Part shown: positions 54,497 through 63,893 of the stretch, in pieces
Numbering within the stretch: the stretch's first letter is position 1
Layout of the letters: the number at the start of each line of letters is the position of its first letter
NCBI RefSeq assembly: GCF_008312935.1
Contig: NZ_VSZO01000014.1
Span: 186,001-250,000, forward strand
Direction of reading: 5' to 3'
From: Roseiconus lacunae
GTDB taxonomy: Bacteria; Planctomycetota; Planctomycetia; Pirellulales; Pirellulaceae
DNA: 64,000 nt
Position numbers and translations under genes: made by a program
Notes under the pieces: generated by a model
Told to the model about the DNA's origin: nothing
What the model saw: the letters and a program-made list of their open reading frames with translations, nothing else
The model's database searches: none

Positions 54497-55885
54497 TTAC
54501 GACATGTCGATTTCGTAACCACTTCGGTAGGGACGCGAGAGGAAGCTGTTCGCTTGTTCGTCGCCGACGATTTGCTCTTTCTGGTCGTCCCATTTCAGCT
54601 CACGTCCAAGGCGGGCGCAGATGCCTGCCAAGTGACAAACATTCAACATTTGCATGTGCGAATGAACGTCACTGATCGGCTCCTTGCCTTCGCGGGAGCA
54701 GTGCAAGAAGTTTGCCCAGTGCGCCTGCCGTTCGTTTCGCTCCATCGGCAAATTTTTGTAGACCTTGGCGATCGCGTCTTCGGGGAGTGGATTGTCGGCA
54801 AGCTCTTCGACAGGCTTTCCGGCAAGGCGGCCACGGCTGACAAAGATCCGCCCCTTGTCACCTGTAATCAACACACCATTGTCGGTGTCGCTGCGGATGA
54901 TCATGCGGGTGTCACCGGGGTATTGAACGTCAAACTTGAATGACGTCGCGGTGTTATAGCGATCGTTCTGTACCGGATAACCGTCTTTGAATTCGACGGG
55001 ATGTTCGGTCGTACCGCTGATCGAAAGCGGGCCGGCCGTCTGGCCATTGAGCTTTAAAGCCCAGCTGCAGATATCCACATGGTGTGCACCCCAGTCGGTC
55101 AGTTTGCCACCGCTGTACTCGTACCACCAGCGAAACTCGTAGTGCCCGTTAGTTTTGCCGCGACCGCGATTGTTTTGATCGGTCAGCAAACGGTAGTCAG
55201 CTTTGGGAGCGGGGCCGAGCCAGCGGTCCCAATCCAGTGCGGGATCGGGCGTAGCGACCGGAATGGACGGACTGGTCGGGGCTCCACCGATTGCCGCTTG
55301 GACTTCGCGAATGCGTCCCAGACGACCTTCGGCGACAATCGCCATCGCTTTGACGAACAAGTGAAACGTGCTGCGTTGTTGTGTCCCAACTTGGACGATC
55401 CGGCCGGTTTCCTTTTGCACGCGACGAATCTGCTTGCCTTCGTCGATCGTCAGCGTCAACGGTTTTTCACAGTAGACGTCTTTGCCTGCCAGCATCGCTT
55501 CGATCAACGGTTTGGTGTGCCAGTGATCCGGTGTCGCGATATGAACGACATCAATGTCTTTGCGATCAAGGATTTCGCGATAGTCGCTACATTCAAACGC
55601 CTTGCCTTTGCTTAGCGATTCGTTCGTCTTTTTGACTCGGCGTTCGTCGACGTCGCAAACCGCGACGACGTCAAGCCAATCTTTCGCCGAACGCATGTTT
55701 CCGTTGCCCATACCTCCGGCACCGATCATCCCGATCGAGATTCGATCATTTTTACTGCGTGTTTCGTCCGCCAACGTTTTGGGGGAACTGAAAAAGTAGG
55801 GGCTGGCCACGGCCGCCGACGCCGCTGCGGTGGCTTTCAGGAACCGGCGACGTTGGTTTGGGAGTGAAGAGTTTTGGTTCATCAT
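54497..55885 (-). CDS. Gfo/Idh/MocA-family oxidoreductase with Tat leader
   Basis: A 462-residue NAD(P)-dependent dehydrogenase-like protein. The leader NQRRRFLKATAAASAAVASP is a twin-arginine signal, so it is exported with its cofactor. The Rossmann part contains IGMIGAGGMGNGNMRS, VVAVCDVDERR, IDVVHIATPDHWHTKPLIEAMLAGKDVYCEKPLTL with the family's EKP motif. The C-terminal domain has FRWWYEYSGGKLTDWGAHHVDICSWAL with the active-site histidines. Planctomycete genomes carry many such exported Gfo/Idh proteins, thought to act on sugars or cyclitols. ATG at 55885 or 55882. Single gene. Confidence 0.93.
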   Translation of the reverse strand: MMNQNSSLPNQRRRFLKATAAASAAVASPYFFSSPKTLADETRSKNDRISIGMIGAGGMGNGNMRSAKDWLDVVAVCDVDERRVKKTNESLSKGKAFECSDYREILDRKDIDVVHIATPDHWHTKPLIEAMLAGKDVYCEKPLTLTIDEGKQIRRVQKETGRIVQVGTQQRSTFHLFVKAMAIVAEGRLGRIREVQAAIGGAPTSPSIPVATPDPALDWDRWLGPAPKADYRLLTDQNNRGRGKTNGHYEFRWWYEYSGGKLTDWGAHHVDICSWALKLNGQTAGPLSISGTTEHPVEFKDGYPVQNDRYNTATSFKFDVQYPGDTRMIIRSDTDNGVLITGDKGRIFVSRGRLAGKPVEELADNPLPEDAIAKVYKNLPMERNERQAHWANFLHCSREGKEPISDVHSHMQMLNVCHLAGICARLGRELKWDDQKEQIVGDEQANSFLSRPYRSGYEIDMS

Positions 55886-56149
55886 GTTCAGGGTAGGCGT
55901 TCGAATGGAAGTTTCGAATAAGAAAGGAATGGCGGCGTCTGATCGCTAGGATGTCCTGCGAGCGGGAGTACGCTGTTGGCCAGTCGCCACTATGTGGAGG
56001 GATGCCAAAGTCGGTCGTATTGGAAAGACAACGTCCCATGACCGGGACGCGACGGCATCGACTACACCGGTAACAGTTTAGTCGATCGACGGTTGCCTGG
56101 GCTGTAGCCGATTGGCAACAATTGTCGCTTACTTCATGATAATTCGCGC

Positions 56150-56633
56150 CTGTTTGTCCGGGAAACGCCGCCTCACACAGGAATACGGGGGCGGAACAAT
56201 GGGGCTCGGCGATGCGAACACGCTTGGGGCAAGCACGCACAGGGTGACGCTTGCCAAGGGCGACGGCTTACCGGTGACCAACCCAAACTTCATGGTGGGG
56301 TGCGGGCCGAAGTCAGTGTCGAGCCGCCTTTTCAAGAAGGCGACATGATCAGTTACCGCTGGCATTTCTGCCTTGCCGATGACTTCGTTTCCGATTCAGC
56401 GTGACGATTGCACGGATGTGCGAGTGAACATTCGATGGTCACAAGGGGAGCAAGGGGCGATGACAATTTATCTGGGCAAAAGAGCGGAGCCAGTGTTTAC
56501 TGCTCGTGGGCCCAACATGAACAACGATAGCCAACACTGTCTCAACGTGAGGATGTATCGCCATCTCGCCATCAAGACTGAAAATACGATCTTGATAGAC
56601 GACATCCAAGTCGAAGCTGTCACAGAAAATTAA
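56150..56633 (+). pseudogene. Decayed polysaccharide-lyase-like (heparin-lyase-I-type fold) gene
   Basis: Recognisable pieces of one beta-jelly-roll protein occur in different frames. In one frame (56282-56401) one reads GGVRAEVSVEPPFQEGD and ISYRWHFCLADDFVSDS and then a stop at 56402. Another frame continues with DVRVNIRWSQGEQGAMTIYL and NTILIDDIQVEAV to a stop at 56633. A third frame upstream reads HRVTLAKGDG. In intact relatives these elements follow each other with about 60-100 residues between the second and third, so both frameshifts and an internal deletion are inferred. The region is 3' of nothing on its strand and lies between the oxidoreductase and AIM24 genes. Confidence 0.5.
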
Positions 56634-56664
56634 GTCAACCTACCTTCTAAAGGAAAAACTGATC

Positions 56665-57735
56665 ATGGAATTTAACTGCCCGATGTGCGGGAAGCATTAT
56701 CAAGCCGGTGATGACTTGGCTGGGAAGATGGTCAACTGCCGGACCTGCGGACATGCATTCCCGGTTCCTCGTTTGACATCGAACGGAGGAACATCGACGG
56801 GCGAAGATCCGTTCGCAAACGAAAGTTTAGCATCGGGAGTCGATTCAACCACCAACAGCGACGACCGGTTTGCGGCCGGCGAAGTACAGGTCACTTCCGC
56901 ACCCGTCACGATGCGTGGTGGCCAATCGTCCGATGGCGTCGCGCGAACGAGCGACGAGATTGATTACGAGATCTTTGGTCACGAAACCCAGTACGTCGAA
57001 ATCACGCTTGATCCAGGCGAGCAAACAATCGCAGAAGCGGGCGCGTTGATGTACATGACGAGCGGGATCGAAATGGCAACCGTGTTCGGTGATCCCTCCA
57101 AACAGGACTCGAGTCTGTTCGGGAAAGTACTTTCGGCGGGCAAGCGGGCACTCACCGGCGAAGCACTCTTCATGACCACGTTCACAAATCAATCGAACGC
57201 TCGCGCTCAGGTTGCGTTCGGTGCACCCTACCCAGGTCGTTGTATCCCGCTGCACCTCGATCAGCTCGGAGGCGAGGTGATTTGCCAAAAGGATGCGTTT
57301 CTTTGCGGTGCCCGTGGCATCACCGTCGACATCGCATTTCAGAAAAAAATTGGCGCGGGATTATTTGGTGGTGAAGGTTTCATCATGCAACGCCTCCGAG
57401 GTGACGGTATCGGTGTCATCCATGCCGGTGGAACGATGATGTATCGCGAACTCGATGCCGGAGAAACCATTCGGCTTGATACCGGTTGTTTGGTCGCAAT
57501 GGGGCCGACCGTAAATTATGACGTCGAATTCGTCGGTGGGTTGAAGAACGCATTCTTCGGTGGTGAAGGCCTGTTTTTGGCAACCGTTCGTGGTCCCGGC
57601 CCGGTGTGGCTGCAGTCGCTACCGTTCTCGAGATTCGCGGGACGCTTGGCCGCCGCGATTCCTTCAGGAGGCAATACGCGCAAGGGTGAAGGCAGTTTGT
57701 TGGGCGGATTCGGTGAAATGTTTATGGGTGACTAG
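56665..57735 (+). CDS. AIM24-family (TIGR00266) protein with N-terminal zinc ribbon
   Basis: A 356-residue protein with a good AAGGAAAAA ribosome binding site. Residues 5-28 are a zinc-ribbon of two CxxC pairs (Cys5-xx-Cys8 and Cys25-xx-Cys28), of the MJ0042-like finger type. A low-complexity linker follows to about residue 95. Residues about 100-350 are the AIM24/TIGR00266 domain: YEIFGHETQYVEITLDPGE, AEAGALMYMTSGIEM, FMTTFTNQSNARAQVAFGAPYPG and GRLAAAIP near the end. Family members are soluble proteins of unknown biochemical function, related to yeast AIM24. It is a single gene ending in a strong hairpin. Confidence 0.9.
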   Translation: MEFNCPMCGKHYQAGDDLAGKMVNCRTCGHAFPVPRLTSNGGTSTGEDPFANESLASGVDSTTNSDDRFAAGEVQVTSAPVTMRGGQSSDGVARTSDEIDYEIFGHETQYVEITLDPGEQTIAEAGALMYMTSGIEMATVFGDPSKQDSSLFGKVLSAGKRALTGEALFMTTFTNQSNARAQVAFGAPYPGRCIPLHLDQLGGEVICQKDAFLCGARGITVDIAFQKKIGAGLFGGEGFIMQRLRGDGIGVIHAGGTMMYRELDAGETIRLDTGCLVAMGPTVNYDVEFVGGLKNAFFGGEGLFLATVRGPGPVWLQSLPFSRFAGRLAAAIPSGGNTRKGEGSLLGGFGEMFMGD

Positions 57736-57739
57736 CACT

Positions 57740-57765
57740 TTGTTCCTGTTGAAAAACAGGGACAA
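57740..57765 (+). terminator. Strong GNRA-loop hairpin after the AIM24 gene
   Basis: An 11-base-pair stem with a single G-T wobble (arms at 57740-57750 and 57755-57765) closed by a GAAA tetraloop, beginning 4 bases after the stop codon. It has no T-run after it, so it may act as a 3' stabiliser or a rho-assisted terminator. Confidence 0.6.
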
Positions 57766-57772
57766 GTCATCG

Positions 57773-57828
57773 GCCGACGGGCGTCAGTCCCGGCTAATGC
57801 GCGGTAACCGTGGCTAACGCCAATCGGC
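57773..57828 (+). repeat. Intergenic repeat copy (family R1)
   Basis: A 56-base imperfect palindrome starting GCCGACGGGCG and ending TAACGCCAATCGGC. Its two ends pair at about 17 of 23 positions. It matches the copy at 57900-57953 without gaps, at about three quarters of positions, and matches the 46441-46490 copy in reverse. Confidence 0.65.
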
Positions 57829-57899
57829 TAATTCGAATTTCAGATGTCGATGAAGCACCCACGCGCTTTCTCGACCAACTGTTCGGTTTCGAGTCACCA

Positions 57900-57953
57900 G
57901 CCGACGGGCATTAGCCCCGGTTATTGCATCGAGACCGTGGCTAAAGCCATTCG
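57900..57953 (+). repeat. Intergenic repeat copy (family R1)
   Basis: Second tandem-oriented copy of the same repeat, starting 127 bases after the first one. It begins GCCGACGGGCATTAGCCCCG and contains the shared ACCGTGGCTAA core. Its outer ends pair less well than in the first copy. Confidence 0.65.
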
Positions 57954-58009
57954 AATCCAACCAAAGCAATAACGAAAGTCAAACGCGGATGCGGCATTAG
58001 CGTCGATCA

Positions 58010-58034
58010 TCGGCGTTCGCTGGATGAACGCCGA
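58010..58034. repeat. Perfect inverted repeat
   Basis: Nine-base arms TCGGCGTTC and GAACGCCGA (58010-58018 and 58026-58034) with a seven-base loop, located 317 bases before cheA. No adjoining T-run. It could be a mobile-repeat remnant or a regulator site. Confidence 0.4.
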
Positions 58035-58351
58035 CTACCCAGCAATTTGGGATTGGTTCGCCGTTCCGGACATTCAATCGTGTTGAGGGATCTCCGACAT
58101 CAAACCGAAGCAATCCGCTTTCGCCGCTTACCCCATTGGATCGAACCTGGCAAATTGAATCTGTCCAATTGAAAGGGAGTTCCCCTAAAGTCTGACGTTC
58201 CCAGATGCGAAAACAATCGGCCAGGTAGTGGCATCCTATCGTTCTCTGTAATCGAAGCCGAATCCTGTACCCAGCGATTCGCTAACTAGAGACAAAGACT
58301 ACGGATCTAAACACCGCGGTCTTTGATACAACGAGAACGGGAACCGAAGTT

Positions 58352-60712
58352 GTGGACGGACTTGATGATGACATCGTCAAAGAGTTTCTAGTCGAAAGCT
58401 ACGAAAGCCTTGACCAACTCGACAGTGATCTCCTGGCCCTCGAAGATGAGCCAGACAATCGAGATCGTCTAGCGAGTATCTTTCGAACGATCCACACGAT
58501 TAAAGGCACATCGGGTTTCCTCGCACTTCCGAAACTTGAGAAAGTCGCGCACGTCGGCGAGAACTTGCTCGTTCCACTTCGCGATGGCGCGTTCCAGCTC
58601 AATAATCATATTGCCGATGGATTGCTCGGAATGGTCGACGCCATCCGGACCATCCTCAGCAATCTTGAAGAATGCGGTATCGAAGGCGATGCCGATTACG
58701 CGGCACTGATCGAACAGCTACAGCAGTTACTGCAAACACAAGGAGACATCGGTGGTGGTGGACCGGACTCGATCGATCAAGTCGACCAAGGGACCGCGCC
58801 TTCTGAGTCGGCCGACGAACCGGCGCCGGTTGCACAGCCATCCGGTGAGGCGACAGCGCCAAGTCACAACGAAGCTGCTACTGAACCCGTCGCAACTCAA
58901 ACTTCTCCTCCGGTAGCCGACAACAATGGTCTTCCGGCTACCGAGCCGACCGCGTCTCCGCCGCCGGCTGCTTCACCTAGCAAGGTCACTGCGAACAAGC
59001 CCGCCGCTAGCAGCCAGGCTAAGTCGTCTGACGGTGAAAAGGCAAAGTCGGTTGCCGATTCGACCGTGCGAATCGACGTCGACTTGCTAGACAAGTTGAT
59101 GAATTTGGTCGGCGAGTTGGTCTTGGCGCGAAACCAAATCTTAAGAATTTGCGAGAAGTCGAAAGATTCCAATATCCTCGCCGCGTCGCAACGCTTGAAC
59201 CTGATCACGACGGAACTTCAAGAAGGCGTGATGAAGACGCGGATGCAACCGATTCGGCATGCTTGGAGCAAACTCCCACGCGTCGTCCGGGACCTGGCGA
59301 CGGCATGTAAGAAAAAGGTCGCCGTGCAGATGGAAGGTGCTGATACGGAACTCGACAAAACCATTCTCGAAGCGATCAAAGATCCGCTAACTCACATCGT
59401 CCGTAACTCGGTCGACCACGGAATCGAGTCTCCGGATGTTCGAGTTGAAAATGGAAAGGCGGCCGAGGGAATCCTGCTGCTAAGAGCGTTCCATGAAGGC
59501 GGCCAAGTGATCATCGAAATCTGTGATGACGGCGGCGGAATTCGTGCCGACCGGGTCCGTGACAAAGCAATTGAAAAAGGCTTGATCACCGCCGAGCAAG
59601 CTGAGTTGATGGGCGAGCGTGAGCTGATCAACCTGATCTTGCTACCCGGATTTTCGACCGCGCAAACGGTCACGAACGTTTCCGGCCGTGGCGTTGGAAT
59701 GGATGTCGTCAAGACAAACATCGAACGGATCGGTGGCACCTTGGAAATCAAGAGCGCTGCGGGTGAAGGCACCACGCTGCGTATCAAGATTCCGCTGACG
59801 TTGGCGATCGTCCCGGCGCTCATCACCGAGACGGCAGGCGAAGCCTATGCGATCCCACAGGTCAGTTTACTTGAACTGGTGCGTTTGGACTGCGACCTTG
59901 ACAAATGTGAAATCGAGTTCATCCATGATGTTCCGGTGTATCGTCTACGAGGGAATCTGCTTCCACTCGTCTTTCTCGATGAACTGTTGGGACTGCGTCC
60001 ACCACGTGGCCGGAACGACTACAACGAAAGCGTCAACATCATTGTGTTGCAAGCCGAGGATCGCCAGTTCGGCTTGGTGGTCGACTCGGTCATCGACAGC
60101 CAAGAAATTGTTGTCAAGCCACTTGGCGGTCACCTGGAAAACATCGCCTGTTACGCCGGTGCGACGATCATGGGCGACGGTATGGTCGCTCTAATTCTGG
60201 ATGTCTTGGGGGTCGCTCAGCGAAGCAACATCCTGTCCGAGCACCGTGACCGCGTACCAAGAAATAGTGAATCGGATGGTCTGGAAGGAACATCAGAATC
60301 CGAATTGATGCTTTTAGTTGAGTCGCAGGAAGGAAATCGGTCGGCGATTAAGTTGTCCACCGTCGCACGTCTCGAAAAGTTCCAAGCGAGCCAGATCGAA
60401 CATAGTGGGAATGATCAAGTCATTCAGTATCGTGGTGAAATCATGCCGTTGGTGCAGCTCGGCAGCGGATACGGTGGCGTCGCCGGTGACGAAAGCGGTT
60501 TGATCAACGCGGTCGTGTATTCGGCCGGACCGAAGCACATTGGAATCGTCGTGCAGAACATTGTCGACGTTGTCAATGTACCGACTGCGATGGTCAGTGA
60601 CCCTAATCAGGGCCAGTGCATTATTCGTGACCGAGTGACCGAAGTCATCGACCTCGATCAAGTCGTCTCTCACGTCGCACCGCAAGGATTCAGCAGTGCC
60701 GCGTTTGCCTAG
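58352..60712 (+). CDS. cheA: CheA-type chemotaxis histidine kinase with an additional CheW-like domain
   Basis: A 786-residue kinase starting with GTG at 58352. HPt domain with the phosphorylated His48 in FRTIHTIKGTSGFL. A Pro/Ala/Thr-rich linker (about 140-235) replaces a recognisable CheY-binding P2 domain. Dimerisation helix pair (VDLLDKLMNLVGELVLARNQIL), then the HATPase with the N box HIVRNSVDHGIE, G1 DDGGGI and G2 GRGVGMDVVKTNI. A first CheW-like domain (P5) follows at about 490-625, and a second one at about 640-775 (LMLLVESQEGNRSAIKLSTVARLEKF, GEIMPLVQLG). Two chemoreceptor genes follow on the same strand. Confidence 0.95.
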   Translation: MDGLDDDIVKEFLVESYESLDQLDSDLLALEDEPDNRDRLASIFRTIHTIKGTSGFLALPKLEKVAHVGENLLVPLRDGAFQLNNHIADGLLGMVDAIRTILSNLEECGIEGDADYAALIEQLQQLLQTQGDIGGGGPDSIDQVDQGTAPSESADEPAPVAQPSGEATAPSHNEAATEPVATQTSPPVADNNGLPATEPTASPPPAASPSKVTANKPAASSQAKSSDGEKAKSVADSTVRIDVDLLDKLMNLVGELVLARNQILRICEKSKDSNILAASQRLNLITTELQEGVMKTRMQPIRHAWSKLPRVVRDLATACKKKVAVQMEGADTELDKTILEAIKDPLTHIVRNSVDHGIESPDVRVENGKAAEGILLLRAFHEGGQVIIEICDDGGGIRADRVRDKAIEKGLITAEQAELMGERELINLILLPGFSTAQTVTNVSGRGVGMDVVKTNIERIGGTLEIKSAAGEGTTLRIKIPLTLAIVPALITETAGEAYAIPQVSLLELVRLDCDLDKCEIEFIHDVPVYRLRGNLLPLVFLDELLGLRPPRGRNDYNESVNIIVLQAEDRQFGLVVDSVIDSQEIVVKPLGGHLENIACYAGATIMGDGMVALILDVLGVAQRSNILSEHRDRVPRNSESDGLEGTSESELMLLVESQEGNRSAIKLSTVARLEKFQASQIEHSGNDQVIQYRGEIMPLVQLGSGYGGVAGDESGLINAVVYSAGPKHIGIVVQNIVDVVNVPTAMVSDPNQGQCIIRDRVTEVIDLDQVVSHVAPQGFSSAAFA

Positions 60713-60760
60713 CCGAGCAGCGTTACCTCAGGAAGGAAACACCGTTACCGCATTGTCACG

Positions 60761-60776
60761 TTTACCCTCAGGTAAA
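60761..60776 (+). terminator. Small hairpin after cheA
   Basis: Six-base perfect arms TTTACC and GGTAAA around a CTCA loop, about 50 bases after the cheA stop. Small and without a T-run, so a weak candidate. Confidence 0.25.
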
Positions 60777-60886
60777 TCATATAACCGCTCACGCTCCGGT
60801 CATGTCGCACGGCAGCGAACTGACGGCGTGTCGCGCGGATTTCAATTTTACACTTGCCGGATATCAATCCGTTTCGAGTCTGATCG

Positions 60887-62239
60887 ATGAGTTTTATCAG
60901 TCGCCTCTCACCGAAGACACGTGTCCTGATGCTAGGAGTCGTTCTCCCAGCATTTTTGGCAGTTGTGTTGGCATGGATGTACTACAACGACGCGAAATCG
61001 AAGGCAGTTCAGCACTGCATCGAAAAAGGCTTGTCGCTGTGCGTCTCTGCCGAAGCGACCAGAAACTACATGCAAGCACAATGGGACGATGGGATCTATA
61101 ACACGGAAATGCTGCGTGACTTAAAAGAACGTGGCGAAGACGAGAAGCTTCTTTCGACGTTGCCGATCATTGCCGCATTCAATTCGATCAACCACGTCGC
61201 CGACAAAGGTGAGTTTTCTTATTCGATTCCTGCGCTCCGGCCTCGTAATCGTGACCACGCCGCAACTGAATTTCAACTCGAAGCACTGTCGGAACTGAAA
61301 GCAACCGGGGCCGACCAGCTCGTCCGCATCAATGACGAAACGAACACGGCCCATCTATTTCGGCCGATTCGTCTGGATCAGAGCTGTTTGATTTGCCATG
61401 GCGATCCGGCAACGTCTGAGACACTTTGGGGGAACAGTACCGGAACCGATGTGACCGGTTATCCGATGGAGGGCATGAAGAAAGGGGAGATGTACGGTGC
61501 GTTTGAAATCGTGCAATCTTTGGAGCCGGCCCAACAGGCGGCGGCGGCAGCGCTCGCGAAAGCTTCGATCGCCGTCATCGTCATGCTTGCCGTGAGCTCC
61601 GTGTTTTCACAGCTCGTTCTGCGCTCGATTCGTGATGATCAAAGCAAAAAAGCATCGGAAATCGGATCGGCCGTTGGAACGGAGGTCGCGAACGACACCG
61701 CGAAAATCGCCTCGTCGATCGAAGAATTTTCCATGAACGTCGGTAACATTGCTGACTATGCCAGGCATGCGTCTGACAATGCGAAGCATGTCGTTTCATT
61801 AGTGGAGTCAACGCATACGCAAAGCCAAGCGCTGGACACAAGCACGCGTGAAATTGGCAGCGTCGTCCAACTGATCGAATCGATCGCCGAACAAACAAAT
61901 TTACTCGCGCTCAACGCGACCATCGAAGCGGCGCGAGCCGGTGAAGTTGGAAAGGGATTCGCCGTAGTCGCCGGGGAAGTCAAAGGCCTTGCCCAGCAAA
62001 CCGCCGATGCGACCGGTGTCATAACCGAGAAAATCGAGTCCGTTCAACATACCGCAATACGACTACTGGCGGACATCAAGCAAGTCCAAGAAACCATCAG
62101 CAGTATCGACTCGAATCAAGACGCCATTTCTCAAGCGGTTTCGCAACAGCAGGATGCAACGACGGAAATTAGTCAGAGTATTCATCGAGTTTTGCAATCT
62201 AGCCAAACGTTGGCTGACAGGTTGAAGCTAAATGATTGA
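60887..62239 (+). CDS. Methyl-accepting chemotaxis protein with DUF3365 c-heme sensor
   Basis: A 450-residue chemoreceptor. A first transmembrane helix ([21 protein letters not shown]) precedes a periplasmic DUF3365 (Tll0287-like) domain at about residues 30-215, with a c-type heme site CLICH at Cys167-His171. A second helix follows ([18 protein letters not shown]), without a HAMP domain. The cytoplasmic signalling part is short, about 200 residues, with the conserved hairpin tip [35 protein letters not shown]. Heme binding would allow redox or gas sensing and fits a coupling to the CheA encoded upstream. ATG at 60887; the gap to cheA is 174 bases. No C-terminal receptor pentapeptide for CheR/CheB. 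Confidence 0.93.
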   Translation: MSFISRLSPKTRVLMLGVVLPAFLAVVLAWMYYNDAKSKAVQHCIEKGLSLCVSAEATRNYMQAQWDDGIYNTEMLRDLKERGEDEKLLSTLPIIAAFNSINHVADKGEFSYSIPALRPRNRDHAATEFQLEALSELKATGADQLVRINDETNTAHLFRPIRLDQSCLICHGDPATSETLWGNSTGTDVTGYPMEGMKKGEMYGAFEIVQSLEPAQQAAAAALAKASIAVIVMLAVSSVFSQLVLRSIRDDQSKKASEIGSAVGTEVANDTAKIASSIEEFSMNVGNIADYARHASDNAKHVVSLVESTHTQSQALDTSTREIGSVVQLIESIAEQTNLLALNATIEAARAGEVGKGFAVVAGEVKGLAQQTADATGVITEKIESVQHTAIRLLADIKQVQETISSIDSNQDAISQAVSQQQDATTEISQSIHRVLQSSQTLADRLKLND

Positions 62240-62526
62240 TCAGAATGATCGGAAATCAGACTGTTCTTGCCAAATAGGTAAGAATCGCATTTGGAAAAGA
62301 CAACGCGACGCCGTGACCCGGTCGTCAGTAATCTCGAGCGACGTTGGATTCAAGCCGATCCGACAATCGACCCTCGTGGCTTGCGAGCCAACTGCGATCG
62401 GTGTAGGTGATGTAATTCGCCTGATTCAGACTTGGCAACGATCGGCAAAGTGTCGCCCGACACTGATGTCTTCGGAACGCAGTTTCCGAGTACGCTCTTA
62501 ACCAGACAACCCGCAGAAAAGCAGAA
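62240..62526. other. Intergenic region between the two chemoreceptor genes
   Basis: About 290 bases. The plus-strand frame 62232-62501 has no recognisable features. No promoter or hairpin could be named with confidence. Confidence 0.4.
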
Positions 62527-63831
62527 ATGATGAAGCGTTCGAAAAAAGTAGGGCATCTTCGCCTCTACATCATTGCGATTCCAATCATCTGTCTGGTTGG
62601 AATGTTAATCCAGACGACTCTGTTTGCGTTGCAAAACTCTCAACTCGTTTCTAGCAATGCGGCGACGAATTTGAGCGGTCACCAACGCTTTCTGAACCTC
62701 TTGCATACCCAGCAAATCCTGGGATCAGAACGTGCCGCATCCACCGATGCGAACGGAACCTACGAGAGAATGGTCAACGCGATTTCAACGTTACGCAACG
62801 GCGGCGACAACGAATTTGGGACGATCGCCCCGGCAAACGCGATGGTCGCTGAATCACTGGACCATTCTCTGGCTGCAATCGAGCATAAAAAAAAGATTGC
62901 CGAAGAGTATCTCGCGGCCAAGAAGCGGAACGATATTCAGGCTACCGAAAACCTGCAAACGTTGCTGGTTCAGCAATCCGGTGATGCACACCAAGCCGCG
63001 AATACTGTCGTTTCGACGATCGACGAGCAAATTCAATTGCTTTCGCACGCCCAATTTCTTCAATGTATCGTCGGGGCAATCGTCATCACTCTGGGGTGCT
63101 TCGGTGTCAGTTTGTATTGCTCACGGAAAGCATGTGGTGTCTTGGCACAAGCATCCGAGTCGATCGGGTCCACTGGCGATGTCGCACAAAATGTCAGTTC
63201 AAGTGCGGAGGCATTGCGTGGGGCAGTCGCACAGTTTGAGACGAGCATCCAAGAAATCGCGCGGAATGCGACCGGCGCCGCAAGTGTTGCCAGGAACGCG
63301 GTCGATGCGGCCCGATCGACTACCGACACGATCACCCGCTTGGGACGCAGCAGTACTGAAATCGGAGAAATGATTCGCGTCATTAACTCGATCGCCGAGC
63401 AAACGAATCTATTGGCATTGAACGCGACGATCGAAGCCGCACGGGCCGGAGAAGCTGGAAAAGGGTTTGCCGTCGTTGCGAATGAAGTGAAGGAGCTGGC
63501 CGCGCAAACAGGTACGGCAACCGAAGACATCGTCCGCCGGATCGAAGCGATTCAGGGTGACACGATGGAGGCAACAGACGCGATCGATCTCGTTAGCGAC
63601 ATTATCTCTCAAATCAATGAGAGCCAAAACGCGATCGCGGGTGCGGTCGAAGAACAGACCGCTATGACCGCGGAAATTTCCAACAACGTTGCCGATCTGG
63701 CCGACGGCAATAGTGTGATCGCCAACACCGTCATGTCACTCAATCAGTTGTTACGAAGCGAAGTTGATCGTGACAAGAATGGAGAGTTTGTCGGGTCGGC
63801 GTCGTCATTGAAACGTAAATATCAACTTTAG
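62527..63831 (+). CDS. Methyl-accepting chemotaxis protein, PilJ-like sensor
   Basis: A 434-residue chemoreceptor with two transmembrane helices (about residues 10-33 and 178-200). The periplasmic part contains [18 protein letters not shown], similar to the type IV pili methyl-accepting PilJ N-terminal domain (sGRQRMLSQR-type helix), which senses small ligands in PilJ/NarX-like sensors. As in the preceding receptor there is no clear HAMP domain; the signalling domain follows with [45 protein letters not shown]. Two ATGs in tandem start the gene. It lies in the same direction as cheA and the STAS-like gene. Confidence 0.92.
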   Translation: MMKRSKKVGHLRLYIIAIPIICLVGMLIQTTLFALQNSQLVSSNAATNLSGHQRFLNLLHTQQILGSERAASTDANGTYERMVNAISTLRNGGDNEFGTIAPANAMVAESLDHSLAAIEHKKKIAEEYLAAKKRNDIQATENLQTLLVQQSGDAHQAANTVVSTIDEQIQLLSHAQFLQCIVGAIVITLGCFGVSLYCSRKACGVLAQASESIGSTGDVAQNVSSSAEALRGAVAQFETSIQEIARNATGAASVARNAVDAARSTTDTITRLGRSSTEIGEMIRVINSIAEQTNLLALNATIEAARAGEAGKGFAVVANEVKELAAQTGTATEDIVRRIEAIQGDTMEATDAIDLVSDIISQINESQNAIAGAVEEQTAMTAEISNNVADLADGNSVIANTVMSLNQLLRSEVDRDKNGEFVGSASSLKRKYQL

Positions 63832-63893
63832 GTGATACCTTTGAGGAAAAGGATCACCTCGTAATCCGTGCCCCTAAAATTCGGGATGGCAAA

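Larger units (their letters stand above)
57736..58351. other. Intergenic region with terminator and repeats
   Basis: About 615 bases without a gene. It contains a strong hairpin just after the AIM24 gene, two copies of an imperfect palindromic repeat, and another hairpin at 58010-58034; all are listed separately. The last 300 bases before cheA hold nothing else I can name. Confidence 0.55.

Noticed and set aside
60696-61101. Two short plus-strand frames between cheA and the heme chemoreceptor
   Set aside because: They overlap each other and the chemoreceptor gene in another frame, with no recognisable domain.
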